A model generated the notes under the pieces. It did no database searches and was not told where the DNA came from. It saw nothing but the letters and a program-made list of their open reading frames with translations. From assembly GCA_026724425.1 (NCBI GenBank), contig JAIUCV010000227.1, forward strand, positions 186,001-250,000: a DNA stretch of 64,000 bases. Reading direction: 5' to 3'. Made by a program: the position numbers and the translations under genes. Shown here piece after piece: positions 17,501-29,800 of the stretch (positions within the stretch are counted from its first letter, which is position 1; the number at the start of each line of letters is the position of its first letter). This DNA is from Erythrophleum ivorense (Eukaryota; Streptophyta; Magnoliopsida; Fabales; Fabaceae).

Positions 17501-20500
17501 GGTGTTATCTATTTACCTCCTTGTGTACAGTCCAATTCGATCACTTATTGAGTCTGGATTTAGTGCTGGCAAGCGATCTGATGTGAGGCTCTATTACGGG
17601 GCTAGAAACCTTCAAAGAATGGCTTATCAGGTTTGTTCCATCGATTTTTGGGTGTTGGTTAAAAAAATAAAACTGTTCTTTTTCAATGTGAGGTTATATT
17701 AATAAACATATTCTTCATTCTTATAGGATAGATTCAGAGACTGGGAATCTTCCGGTGTTAAGGTTGTGCCTGTGTTATCTCAACCAGGTGATAGTTGGAC
17801 TGGGGAAAGTGGCTATGTGCAGGTATCACATGTGGCCTTGCTTGTAAGCTTAGCAGTCTAATCAAAGCTGTCTAACTTTCAAGGATTAGTTTACATTTCT
17901 CATATAACATTTCTCATATAATTGCCTTCACAGGCTGCTTTTACAAGAGCCAAGCAAATTTCTAACCCTTTGTCAACTGGTGCTGTACTTTGCGGGCAGA
18001 AACAGATGACCGAGGTGTGCTGCTATTGCTTTCAGCTTTAATGTTTTTCTTCTTTTTTAACTGTCTCTGCCTATATAAAGTATGAAATGGCGCCATGTTT
18101 TGTTTTGATTACCTTGCACATAACCATTTACTAATGTTGTGAGTACAACCTTCAGGTCATTGCCGCCATTATTCCCAATTAAGCCATAGGGAGAGTTATG
18201 TTATCACACTTGCTAAATTATTTAAGACTCCTGTGATACTGGCAGGCTGGCTATAGAAGGCCTTACTTTCCTAGTTTTGATAGAGAGCAGGACAAAGATA
18301 ACAATCTTACTTAATTGCTTGAAGCAAGCTGAACCTGCCAGGATTTCACTCTGTAAAGAAGAGACTTAGTACATAGTTCTTTAGTTTCTTCATTATTTCC
18401 TCCTTAAATTCACTTCAGTTACAGCCAACTATACTGAGGTTGGGTGATTCATAATAACTAAAAACAGTTTGATAATTGAGAACTTAATGACATTCTGAAA
18501 ATCCAATAAAACGGTGACTGGAAGAACCTCTGCAAGCCATGCACTTTTTTCGACATCCCAAATTTAAAAGAAATGGATAATTAACAACTCTTTGTTGTTG
18601 ACTCGAGGGAATACAATGCAGAAAAGAAGCTGACTGAATATTATTAATTAATCTAGATAGGAAAAAGCCACAGACCTAAAAATTTTTCTTCACTATTTAT
18701 CTTGAAGTTCCTATATTATTAAAACCAGCAAATTAACTTAAAATTACTTATTTTGTATATTTTATTTGAAGTAAAATGGAGTTGAACATTTTTTGATTAT
18801 TCTCTCCTCCAAAAAATTGATTTATTCTGTGTAAGAGAATATATTCTTAAACCCAGACAACATTACTTGGGTAAATATTGTAGAATATATTAGCAGCGAC
18901 CATCCGTAAGAGTTTGCTTGGTAGCAATGAAAATGGAAGGAGTTGAAAGGAGAGGAGTGTTGGGAATACATTTAGGCATGGTACATGTTTGATTTAATAC
19001 ATCATCACTCTTCATCCTTTCACCCTCAACTGTTCTCATTTTCACTAGAACTAGCACACTATAGCACCAGAAGAAAGTGGACTCTAAGTCTACTTATGGT
19101 TAGAGCAAAGACGACATTGTTAAAAGTAAAATAAAATAAGATGATATCAATTTCCTCCTTGGAAATTTCTTGGCGGGTAAACAAATGTGATTTTCTAGTC
19201 TAAAGAATGATCTTGGTGAATACTGGGAAACCTGATATTATTTAAATGTTACTGCAGTCTGGTTGTACAGATGGTTTATTACTTACAAGTAACAAGGTTA
19301 AAAGCCGCATGTTAGAGTTTCCCAATATCTTTTAATATCCATTGAGTAGAATCTGCAAAAAGAACCATTAGTTGGAGACCATAAAGGCACGTAGACGTAC
19401 CCATCCAGTATAAGTGACATAGGTGTAAACTTATCCGTGAAAAACCTAGCATTTGCTTCCAATAAAAGGCTCCTTAGAGATGCCATAGCTTACTGCTCCA
19501 CAACATCTTCCCTAGGCATCGTGTTCTTATGTGCTATAACTTTTGGTTCTAATATGGCTACAGCCAAGTGTGACTTTCTGGGGCTACTTTAATCACTGTT
19601 AACCAAGTTGGTTATGATGTGCACTGTATTGTTTTTCAACTTACTGTATTGAACATATAACCTAATCCAGATGGATTGGATTGAAGACAGAAAATATGTG
19701 ATTGTGAGCTGGTAGATTTTGATAGGGTATATTCTAAATTAGTCACAAAGGCTTGCTTGAACATGAGTTTACAATAATTATACTCAAATGTCTGATGCCC
19801 ATACTGTTTTATATGTAATGTCTCTGTGTTGAGAATCTGTTGCCCACGAAATCAGCAAGTAGCAACTGGGTATATTTTCACGTGCTCTGTATGTTGATGC
19901 TGGGGAAGCAAGGATCTGTTAGGATCCTATTAAGTCTCATATCAGGCAGTATAGGATGTCTGAGTGTGCTTATAAGCCTAGAGGCTCTATCTTTCTTATA
20001 GGCCAGTCTTTTGGGAGAGGATCTCCTCCAGGGTTGTCTTGCTATCATGACTCTCAGTGTGTATCCAAGTTTTGGCAGTTCCCATTGGCTAATTATACTT
20101 ATGCTGCCCCTTTTTAAATCTGCTGCAAAAATTGTCTCACGTTATATCTTCTGGATAATGAGGTCCCTTGTAGTTCAGTACAGTATAAAGTTAGGGATTT
20201 TAACTTAAACATTTGAACGGCATATTCTTGTCTATATCCTTGAAATTATGATACATAATCACATCTTGGGTGCATTTCTCGAACCTATGTGCCTTTAAAC
20301 CTGGCTCAAATAGGATTTGGTTGGTGTATGAAGGATTTGATACTTTATATGCAAGGGATTCTACAGAAAGAGAAAAATTCGAAGTGATTTGACAGTCACT
20401 GCACTCCTAACTTCCTAAACAATTATATATGACATGAAGGATTTTAATGTTGAAAAAGAAAAGGTCAAACTCAAATCATACAACCTGAAAGCCACAGGAG

Positions 20501-20897
20501 GTACTCTTGATCAAAATGGGTTCAGTTTGTTGAAGCAGTGATTCCAGACTCTACTAATTGTTAAATTTCAATAGATTGATGATAGTCTTAATTTTTTTTT
20601 TAAAGCCATCCTCTTTAGAAATTGTTATCTTTTATCTTGTAGTATTATAACACTAGTTGATCTGGTAATATTAATAGCCTCGTGGCAAATATATGTTTTA
20701 ACAAATTTCAAATTCTTGTCTATAAAGAACTTGCAATCTTTACTATCATTGTTTGCAAAGAATTAATTGTTATGTTGTATGTGCAATGCCCTGGTTTCAA
20801 TGCATGACCTTTCATAATCACTTTGTTTTTGCAGGAAGTTACATCCATCCTTGTTGCTGATGGAGTCTCAAGTGAGAAGATATTGAAGAATTTCTGA
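14587..20897 (+). CDS. FNR-like FAD/NAD(P)-binding oxidoreductase, fruit protein pKIWI502 type (five exons)
   Basis: Exons: 14587-15152, 17531-17630, 17727-17822, 17934-18014 and 20835-20897. All junctions are GT/AG and the frame is open to TGA, giving 301 aa. The protein looks like the plant pKIWI502 family of ferredoxin-NADP-reductase-like flavoproteins. The first 55 or so residues are rich in Ser, Pro, Arg and Ala, like a plastid transit peptide. A FAD-binding beta-barrel follows (GQYLQLRVP, FLAIASPP), then the nucleotide-binding fold with ATGSGISPIRSLIESG across the exon 1/2 junction, LYYGARN, and a C-terminal CGQKQM. The classical RxYS flavin motif is not evident. The substrate is not known from sequence. 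Met28 (14668) is an equally good start, giving 274 aa, and fits the TATA box better. Introns 1 and 4 are long (2.4 and 2.8 kb). Confidence 0.93.
16107..17340 (+). pseudogene. LINE (non-LTR retrotransposon) reverse-transcriptase C-terminal fragment in intron 1
   Basis: The stretch GGLGLGNL, GKWQCFFPLE and LWHQVMKS (about 16128-16230) is the conserved post-polymerase region of plant L1-type LINE ORF2. Further on, near 16745-16835, is a zinc-binding segment like zf-RVT: LQIRRHGKAWSSDMCEMCC followed by NVETTAQLSLH. Stops and frameshifts interrupt it and no polymerase core is present, so it is a dead 5'-truncated copy. It lies in the sense direction inside intron 1 of the oxidoreductase gene. The boundaries are approximate; no poly(A) tail or target duplication was pinned down. 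Confidence 0.75.
18015..20834 (+). other. Long intron 4 of the pKIWI502-like gene
   Basis: This 2.8-kb intron separates the last 20 codons from the rest of the gene. No coding motif was recognised in either strand. Its size suggests old insertions, but no terminal repeats or target duplications were identified. Confidence 0.6.
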
Positions 20898-21396
20898 CAA
20901 CTCGGTTGGGGTTTTGGTATTGTTGTATCATTGTCAAGTTATAGTCGATAATTATTTGTTCATTGCCACTGCTGAGGATCAGGCATCTTGGCATGGAATG
21001 TACAATAAAATCAATTTTGGAATCAAAAGTTCCCATATTAGAATTTTCAGTCCTTGACCACTTTCAGCAGCCAAATAAAGGGTGGAAATTTTAGGTTTCG
21101 CATTGAAATACTGATTTGCTTCTTCCATTCAAAGGCAATCATCTCTTATTCTAGGAATGCCTCCATGACTAGCACGCTGGAAGGCTCTCATATGATTGAC
21201 AATTTGACATGTTCTCTAGAGTTGGCATAAGCTCAAGTCCACTAACTGCATTATCATAATTGCCTGCCAAGGATCTCCACATTCACTCAAAGGATTGCTG
21301 GTACCCTGAAGAAAAACAAACAAGCTTCTAAAGTAAACTCAAGATTAGCCCTCTAATATTTCCCTTTACTATTTTATGGGAAATGCTTGGAACACG

Positions 21397-21428
<32 letters not shown>

Positions 21429-21489
21429 ATTGCTATGAGAGCATAAATAACACTCGGATGTCCACTACCTGATTTTATTTGATTGTCCC

Positions 21490-22024
21490 TGTTGGGTCAA
21501 ATGTGAGTTGGAATAAAAAGAAGTTTCATTAGATAGAAATAGAGTAAAAAAAGAGTAGATAAGTAAAAGAAACTTATAAACCTAATGTCATATGATCTTA
21601 GGTCAAGAATTAATATTAAGTTTACATATATTTTTTCTCTCAAAGTTCAACGAAGAATAACTTAATAGATCTTCTCGATATTTGAGGCTTCTTCGGGCCC
21701 AAGACAAGTACAGAAAGGATCGCCTGAGTGGATGGAGCATTAAGAGGCAGGACACTTAAGAGCAAAAGCTGCCATGGTATGGCATGGGCCCAATGGGCTC
21801 TTGTAAATGGGTTGCCTATTGCTAGTTAAATGTAGATAGAAATAAGAAGTTTTATATTGAATAGAATTGGAAGAGGAGTATAGAAGTAAAAGAATTCATA
21901 AACTTAATACCATATTTTTTTGGGTTAAGAGATTGTGTCAAATTTACATATATTTTTTCTGTCATAGTCTAGCAAAGAAAGGTTTAATAGATCTTAATAT
22001 TTGAGGCTATTTTAAGTCTCAACA
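21490..22024. mobile_element. TRIM-like miniature LTR retrotransposon, 535 bp
   Basis: Two diverged direct repeats of about 210-215 bp (about 21490-21706 and 21815-22024) flank an interior of about 110 bp. They share the order AATAAGAAGTTT-like start, CATAAACTTAAT-like block, TTTACATATATTTTTTCT, TAATAGATCTT and ATATTTGAGGC. The element starts TGTTGGG and ends CTCAACA, i.e. TG...CA. Flanking 5-mers GTCCC (21485-21489) and GTCTC (22025-22029) agree at 4 of 5 positions. The interior codes for nothing, so this is a non-autonomous terminal-repeat retrotransposon in miniature. No clear primer-binding site was recognised. Confidence 0.65.
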
Positions 22025-22029
22025 GTCTC

Positions 22030-23382
22030 AAATTAGATAAGTCAATTTCGGAAAGACCTTTAAATGGTTTAAAAGAACTATTGGCTAAGGAAAAAATATA
22101 AAAAGATCCAGCCTCTGATGTGCCTTATGTCTTAATCTCACAGAAGTAAACTAACAAACTAGGTTATACAATTTATTAATTTCGATTAGTTTGGCCCTTC
22201 AAACATCTGTGAATTTGAATGCAAAGAGTTTGCTTTTAGAAAAAAATTAGTTGCAAAAAATTAATGTGAAATGAGTTTTTTTTTAAGGATTATTACATGT
22301 ACTTATTATTATTTGGAATCAAAGTTAAACATTTTTAACAATTTAATAACTAAATTATCGGTTTACTATTCTTAGGATGGTTTTGTGTGGAGCTAAAATA
22401 AAGTAAGCAATTTCAGTTTTTCGTTCCATGTCTTTTTCTTTCCATTTTCAAATAAAAACTAGGCCCTTCCTGTGCATGTGCCGAAAGGATGAATTTATTT
22501 GGAGAACCCCGTCATAGTAAACAGTAATATATATAAAAAATAGAAGGGTTCCAAAAGAAGGTGGATCAACCGGATTAACACAACGCATGGTTTTGTAATT
22601 AAATATTTAACTGAATAATTCCTTATATAATGAAAATTTGAAAAGCCAAATCGTCCAGCAAGTTTATTTTCTTTACCCCTGTGCGAATTAAGTCCAGAAT
22701 AACATCGTACTTCACTCCCTAAGACATTGAATAATAAAAGTCAATCCTTGAGAGAAAGAAAAGAAAAAAGAATTGTTCCCGACTTCCGTCCTCGAACTCT
22801 ATACTTATCAAAGGGAAAATACCATTCAAGTAGTGGAATTACAATTTATTGACGTAAAATTCATCCCGCTCACTGTTAAACTTTATATTGTGCCCCAAAT
22901 TATATCCGGTGATTTCTATAAATAATAAAGTTGCATCCCCACTATCTTGTGTGAATTTATCAGAGCTCCAATTTTTCTGTAATAAAAAAACAAATCTAGA
23001 ACTATTCGATGCATTATTGATCTTTTTCTTCTACATGTCATTTATTAAAAAAACCTGACAATGGATGAGAAAACTTTACCTAAATTTTATTCAGGCTTCC
23101 AGCAGTCGAGATACCATCACAGGCAAACCCGAGCAAAATCACATAGCTCAAGAAGTTTCCAACTGCAATAGTCTATTGTAATTGGAACATGGAACAGTCA
23201 ACAGACAAATGCGATTAGTAGCCAAGAACACTGAGAGGTTCACATGGTCATAATACAAATGACAACAATGATAATAATTAAAAATGAACTTGTACAGCAA
23301 GTTTCAGAATGAATCCCACTTGCAAATGTTAATGAAGAACATGCAACAAATCGTCAAACAGAACATCAGAGATACTTGGAAA
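22030..23382. other. Intergenic region and 3'UTR side of the minus-strand gene
   Basis: No coding region is recognised. The last part, right of about 23200, is likely the 3'UTR of the minus-strand Ser/His-rich gene that ends at 23383. Confidence 0.4.
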
Positions 23383-24441
23383 TCAAACATTTTGACCATC
23401 ATGAGCACCATCATTGTTCTCATTCACAGCTCTATCTGCATGATCTCCATCAGTTCTCGCAATCACAGTTTTGCTTAATTCGTCATGCTTTCCATTGATC
23501 TCTGGCCAGTGATGAGGAGGAGAATGATTTTGATTTTTCTCCCCATTCAAGTGGTAGCGATGCTTGAGGTGGTGATGATGGTGGTGGTGGTGGTGGTAGT
23601 GATTATGGCCATGCCTCTTAATTACTGATCTTCTATTATCTTCATAGTTTTCATCTGATGACTGCCCTATCGATTGGCTTCTCTGGCCATGTCTGTGATC
23701 ATCAGACTCTGATGACCTCAAATCCACACTATGTGATCGTCTGTGATGTTTATGGTGCCTTCTTCGGCTTTTCTTATGGTAAGCACCATCACTTTCATCA
23801 TTCGACAGGTCAGATTCACTTGATTCTGATCTACGGTGGCGTTTGTGATGCTTTCCATGACTTTTTCTAGGAGCCAGGCTCTCTCCATCACTAGAGAAGT
23901 CTGATTCACTAGATTGTGATACAGCATGACGTTTGTGTTCTCTTGCAGGCCTTTTCCTCTTGCTTACATCATCAGCATTAGTGTCTGAGTCACTGGAATC
24001 TGATCTTGAAACCCGATCTCTGTGTTTCTTGTTTTGCTTCTTCTTCCTTCTCCTTTCTTCCTCAGAGCTACTCTCATATTCATCACTGCTAACATCACTA
24101 GATTCTGAGGACGGTTTCTTTGTCTTTCTCTTGGCTTTTTTTTCTTTCCTTTTCTCATGGTCACCCAGGTCAGAATGAGAATGCTTCCTATGCTTCCTAT
24201 GAGCTCTTCTACTGGACTTCTTACTCTCATCATCACTGACAGTGTCATAATCAGAGTCACTATCAGAGCCAGATCGTTTTTTATGTTTTGCAACTTTCAA
24301 CTTCCTCTCTTTTGCTTGAGCATCAGCCTTGGCCTTAGCAGCAGCTTCCAGCTTCTGCTCCCACTTCAAAGGGGCTTCCTTTCTGTCCATAATTCTCTTC
24401 TTCTTCTGCTCCACAAGCTGGAGGAACCTCTTGGTGTCCAT
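23383..24441 (-). CDS. Ser/Lys/Arg/His-rich nuclear-type protein (352 aa), FAM133/RS-like
   Basis: A single open coding exon encodes a highly charged, low-complexity protein. It starts MDTKRFLQLVEQKKKRI, followed by an Ala/Lys helix (about residues 24-55), then a long tract of alternating acidic-serine clusters (SDSDSDYD, SSESSD, SSESDFSS) and basic stretches (KRKEKKAKRKTKK, HRKHRKHSHSD). A run of nine histidines sits near residue 290. The composition resembles RS-like or FAM133-type nuclear proteins associated with splicing or chromatin; the serines in acidic context look like casein kinase 2 sites. No globular domain is visible and the role is unknown. The ATG at 24441 follows a probable 5'UTR intron. 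Conservation of the N-terminal 50 residues would best identify the orthologue. Confidence 0.85.
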   Translation of the reverse strand: MDTKRFLQLVEQKKKRIMDRKEAPLKWEQKLEAAAKAKADAQAKERKLKVAKHKKRSGSDSDSDYDTVSDDESKKSSRRAHRKHRKHSHSDLGDHEKRKEKKAKRKTKKPSSESSDVSSDEYESSSEEERRRKKKQNKKHRDRVSRSDSSDSDTNADDVSKRKRPAREHKRHAVSQSSESDFSSDGESLAPRKSHGKHHKRHRRSESSESDLSNDESDGAYHKKSRRRHHKHHRRSHSVDLRSSESDDHRHGQRSQSIGQSSDENYEDNRRSVIKRHGHNHYHHHHHHHHHLKHRYHLNGEKNQNHSPPHHWPEINGKHDELSKTVIARTDGDHADRAVNENNDGAHDGQNV

Positions 24442-24466
24442 TTATATTTAATAACCAACTCAAAAA

Positions 24467-26160
24467 CTGCATTTTGGTAAAATGATGACCAGAAGGACAT
24501 CTCACAGAAGAGAAAAAACAAAGTTAGTTCTTCAATCAAGTCATCAAATTGAATGATTCAAAAGAATTAAAACACAATTAAAATAACAAGTTATTGCTTT
24601 TCTTAATTATCTATGTAAAAACGTGCTTTGCATTAAAAAATCAAAGTTGCCACTGACATGATGTAATAAAAGCAAAATAATACAATGGTCTGTCAAATAT
24701 GGCACTTTCTAACGTTGAATTTGTCACAAGTGGAGTCTCAACTTTCAACACTAAAGTGGTGTCCTTAAAAGCCCGACTTTGGAGACAAGGCCTGCTACCT
24801 GTGGAGCTAAGAACAGAGGGGCACATATATGACCATAAGACAAGTAATGCCAAGAGAAGAGCATTAATTGACAACTATGGTGACTAAGGTTGTATGGCAA
24901 CCTAACCTTCCAAGTTCCAACTAACAACAAAGTTCACCACTGAACAAACAAAAGTTTATACCTGCTTTCAAATTGATAACACTATCTCACTAAATAATCA
25001 ACAAACATAATACCAATGTTCAATAAGAATAAGGCTAGCATCAGTAGCCTGAGTAAAATGGACTTACTCCCTATTGTGCTCATTATACCAAGAAGATTAC
25101 CATCTTCAAATTCTAAAAAACTTGAGGTGAATGATGCTCACACATACATCATATATAATTTAATGCTTTGCTGACAAACCTGAGAAAAGACATGTCTCCA
25201 TGAATCCATGGTAGGTCAGGAACATAAAAAGGATGCGGTCATATGAAAAATAACTTATGTTCACCATTCAAGCCAGAAGAGAAACATAAGACAGGGATAT
25301 TAATTCTAGACTAACATTCCTTATACTCAATCTTTCATAAAAGATTCAGCATATAAAGCTTTACATGGCAAAAATATTTATTTATTTTAAATCCTAGTAA
25401 TCAATCATCTGAAAGCAAACAATACCCCACGAGTATGACAACTACAATTTCTACATAGCAAATCCGAATCTCACTGAATATATTACGCAAATAAACATCT
25501 TTAAGGTCAAGGGACAATAGCAAATTTAACCTTCCATTCTTACCTTATATGTCCGAGAGGAAAAGCCTGTAGCAGCAATATACCCCCAAACCCAGTAATT
25601 ATAGTCTCCGAAGAAAACTGCATCAAATCTATAGTTTAATGTTATAATATATATAAAAGAGAACGCACAGATCCGAAAACTTAAAGAAAACCCCACAAGC
25701 AAAATTTTTAATGCACCGCCCAACAATTGAAGACACACACACACACGCACACAAGCGACACACGAACTGCGCACATCAAAAGACACAACGACACAAACCT
25801 AAAGAGAAAGTAAAAACCGTTACATCCCAAATTACACGAGAATTTATCAATACAAGAGAAAAGAATCAGATCTTTACATCAAATATTAAACAAAACTAAT
25901 ATGCCAAAGAAAACCCTAATTTTCAAATGAACCAAAAAGAAAAAAATAAAAAGAACCTAGATCGGAGAAAAGGAAATCAAACTGAAGAAAGATGGACGGC
26001 GTACCAGAACGTAGAAGCAAAGAAGAGATTATGGGTCTCCTTCTTCTTTAAGAGTTGGGCGAAAGGGCTTGACTTTGGGAACTCCTCGCCTCTTTCCAGA
26101 AACGTCTAATGTAGAAGAAGCAGCGATTCGGTTTAGCCTGGCGTGCACTTATAGTATAGA
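24467..26160 (-). promoter_or_regulatory. Inferred 5'UTR intron, first exon and TATA box of the Ser/His-rich gene
   Basis: On the minus strand TTCTG/GTACGC is a good donor at 26005/26004 and ATGCAG/TTTT a good acceptor at 24467/24466, giving a 5'UTR intron of about 1.5 kb. The noncoding exon is pyrimidine-rich. A TATA box (CTATAAGTG, 26155-26147) lies about 30 bases before an expected start near 26120. The intervening DNA has no long open frame that fits a coding exon. This is inference from signals only. Confidence 0.5.
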
Positions 26161-26259
26161 TAGACCGACGACGCGGTTACATGGTAAAATCCCGTGTTTC
26201 TTGAACCGGACCGGATGCAGGCGCTAACCGGTCCGCAAATAAAGCCGGTTGGTCAGTAT

Positions 26260-26808
26260 TAGGGATGTTCATAGGTTCGGTTTGATTTGTTTTTAGACTA
26301 AAACCAAACCAAACCAACCTTGTCGGTTCAACAATTTTTTGGACCTTTTTGATTTTGAATTCTAATCGGTTTGGTTCGGTTTTTGTTCAGTTTGATTCGA
26401 TTTGGTTCATATTTTTTTGGCTAAAAATATTTTTTTAGGATTTTATTCTTTGCAATATATAAAATTTAATTTCTAATATTATGCATCTTATTAAATTTTA
26501 ACCAATAATAATGTATTTATAATTTATTATTTTTATTTTTATTTTTAGTCTAGAAAACACCCATAAATTGATAAAAAGTTTTAAAAAGTATAAAAAATAA
26601 AATAAAATAAGAGTAATATTTTATAATAAAATATTATAGGCAATTTGTTGGTTTGGTTCGGTTTAACCGAACCAAACATGCCATGAACTGACAACCGAAC
26701 CGAATTAATTAGTTTTAGATTTAAAAAAATCAAACCAAACCATTTGTTAATCGGTTTTTATTGGTTTGGTTCGGTTTAAATAGTTTGGTTCGGTTTTGTT
26801 CACCCCTA
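26260..26808. mobile_element. hAT-type MITE rich in GGTTTGGTTCGG motifs, about 550 bp
   Basis: The element starts TTAGGGATGTTCA and ends TGTTCACCCCTAG, so its termini are imperfect inverted repeats (TAGGG.TG..CA). Subterminal regions carry many GGTTTGGTTCGGTTT strings and their complements, able to form a foldback. The flanking 8-mers GTCAGTAT (26252-26259) and GTCGGTAG (26809-26816) match at 6 of 8, as expected for an aged hAT target duplication. The interior is AT-rich and non-coding. It sits about 100 bases upstream of the TATA box of the minus-strand gene. Confidence 0.65.
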
Positions 26809-26824
26809 GTCGGTAGGCATTGCG

Positions 26825-29800
26825 AAGCGAGGCAGTGGGCGCAAACTGTAATTAAAGAAGATACAGCGGCCATTTTCACAAATTTTTTAGCTTGTATCTT
26901 GAGTTCTTGGCAGTTAAGGGTGTTTTAGTTCTCAAAATCAACTATTTAAGGTATATTTTTAGGAATTGGCAGAGGGTATGTGCTCCAAGTGCTCTCAATT
27001 TTATAAAAATGTATAAAATATTTTTTAAATATATAATTTTGATTAAATACCTGAATATTTTAATAAGTACATAAATGAATAATGGAGAATTAAATTAATG
27101 AATTTGACAAAATATATGTTACTTTAGGTCTTATTTTTTAAATTATATTCAAAATGGATATTATGTTAATTTCTTAATTTAAAATAAATATTTAAAAATT
27201 ATACAATGAGAATATAATGCTGTTATATAAAATGGAGTCATTAAAATAAGTTAAGTTTAGTGAAGAAAGTTTTAATAAATAATCAATAATAATTACTGTA
27301 AATTTATTTTTAGTGATTTTTTAAAATATAAAATAACAATAATACTAAGAGGTATATCAAGCAAAATTAAACTAAATTTTAAGAAAAATTAGTATAATTT
27401 ACTAATTTTTAATTTATTTTAAAATAAATTATTTAAATAAAAAATTAAATTGATATCATTTAAATTAAAAAAAAAAGAGTTTAACTTCCCACTCTTCCCT
27501 TAGATATCAATAACTATCTCTTTATTAGCTGGTGTTATGTCTAAATTTACTTCATTTTATCTTACTAATCTATGAATTTTGGGATCTAAGACATTGGAAG
27601 GCTCTAAAGCGATCTATATTAGTATAGATAACAAAACAACAATAATAAGGCCAAAATGCAAAAAAATCCTTCAACATGGGCCTTGTGCAATTAGTTCTTA
27701 ACCTTTAAAAGTTTAAAATTGACCTCTCCCACTTTTAATTTTGTGCAATTGACCCTCTTTGTTAGCATATTCATTAAGTACACTAATAGAACTCATTCAT
27801 GCCAACAAGCATGTGACATATTATTATTCTTATGTTCATGTGGCATCTCAGCAAACAAATAAGACAAATGATAGAATTGTGGAATTTTACATCCTTTTCT
27901 CTTAATTTTCCTAACCTATGGCAACTATAAAAGCTTTTGTAGAGTTTTCTTTCTTGTCATTTATGGATGCTTTCACATCCTCGTATTCCTATACTTAGCA
28001 CAAGGTCACAATCTTTTAGGTGTGTGAAATTTGAAGGTTGAGTGTGTGTGATAAAGAGAGCTTTGTAAAAATTGACTTAAATCCAAATCCAACCTCAACT
28101 TTCATTCTATTATTCATTTTTTCTTTCATGGGTTCAAGTTTAAATTGAGAAAAATTTTCAATTCCAAGAGATTCAATTTTGAATTTTTGCTTTTGGGTGA
28201 GTGAAATTTGAAGGTAAATAGTGTGTATGTGAGAATGCCCATGACGAACTATCAAAACTCATCATCCCCATCATGCTAATCAACAAATAGGTGAAGTCGA
28301 CAATCATGGTTGGTAAATTAAAGCTTGAGAAACACAAGCTTCTAAGTAGACATAAGGTTAGAGGAAAAGCATCATAAGATTAGCGATGAAAAGATAGAGT
28401 GTTCATCAATATGCGAAACCAATAACATGATGCTTTAGCTCAAATTGATTTGTTTGCAAAGACTATGGATCATACCTTTGATTGCATAAAGTGGTATTAG
28501 AGATGTACTTTATGGTAGATCCATCTTATGAATGGTACCATTAGCTTTGCGGTAAACTTTTAGAAAATTGTCACAAATATTTTTTCTTTTCTAAGCAAAA
28601 CATTATTAAAATATTTAACCTTTTTATATTTTTTATAGGCCAATCTAGTGGAGGACTTATATAGGTTTAGTGTTCATGATTCACACCCACTTAATTTTGG
28701 TGAGACTGTGAGTCACGATTATAGAACTATGTTGCATGCCCTCAACGAATATAAATATATGTTGGCCTCCGATAAGTCTCATTTATACATATGTTTCTAT
28801 GTTACTTTAGGGACTTGTTAAGGTTTAATTGATAATTTTATCTTTTGTTTACTTAACTTTTGAGGGTTTTTCTTAATTGTTGAAATCATGGGCCTAAACT
28901 TTATATTTTGCTTGATTTTTACTTAATTTACACTTATTCTTATCGTTTTAGGTTAAGTAGTGCAAAGGAACCCAAATTTCCAATTCTTGGTGCTATATTA
29001 AATGGTTTCTATCAATAAAATGTAGTCAAGTCCTAGCTTTGGTGAATAGAAGTTGCAAGTTTAATTAAACTTCAATTACGTTGTTTGTTTTAGTTTTTAA
29101 GTGTTGTTAGTGGTTTAGTGTTAATTTTAGTTAAGTGAGGTAATTGTGTTTTAATAATGTTTTAGGTAGTTAAATTCCTAAATAATTGGTCATTTTATAG
29201 TAATTATTTTTTATTTAAGTTTTTCATGCTTTTGTAAGTTGAAAAAGGTAGCATTTCATAGACAATCCAGTAAGCAAAGCACCTATGTATTGGAACTCGA
29301 CAACCATAGCCCTTGAACTCATCAAAATGTTTTGTATCAAAACAAAAGCTTTAGCACTACTGCACCAACCTCTTTCACTAGCACTTTGCTCATCAAGGCC
29401 AACAATTCATAAGGCAAGCTGGGAAAGAAAGCTTATGGCTACATTTTAGCTAAGGCACTCATGGTAGAAGGTGATGATGAAGATTATGAGTGTACAGAGG
29501 CCAGACTTGTAGCTAACTTGGAGCTTGGCTCATTCAAACAACTAGACTTATTTTGTTGACCTTAAGCTGAATCAACCTAGTTTAATACTAGGCCAAGCTA
29601 GACCTTGACAGGCTGGGCCAAGTTAAAGGTTTTTTTTTTCTTTTTTCATTTGAAGTAAGAATTAAGGATTAACCTAGAGACAACATGTTTTCTAATAACC
29701 CTTTGTCTTGCATTTCTTAAAAAGGAGGCAAAGCAAACACCTATCGTGTAAAAGCCAACTTGCTTACATTACTTCACATGTCATTTAATTTAAATTATAA

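Noticed and set aside
23658..24480. Plus-strand and alternate-frame open frames over the Ser/His-rich gene
   Set aside because: Shadows of a long low-complexity coding exon; the minus-strand 352-codon frame explains them.
25735..25760. AC-rich run read as a short coding frame
   Set aside because: Simple-sequence repeat within the inferred 5'UTR intron; no coding support.
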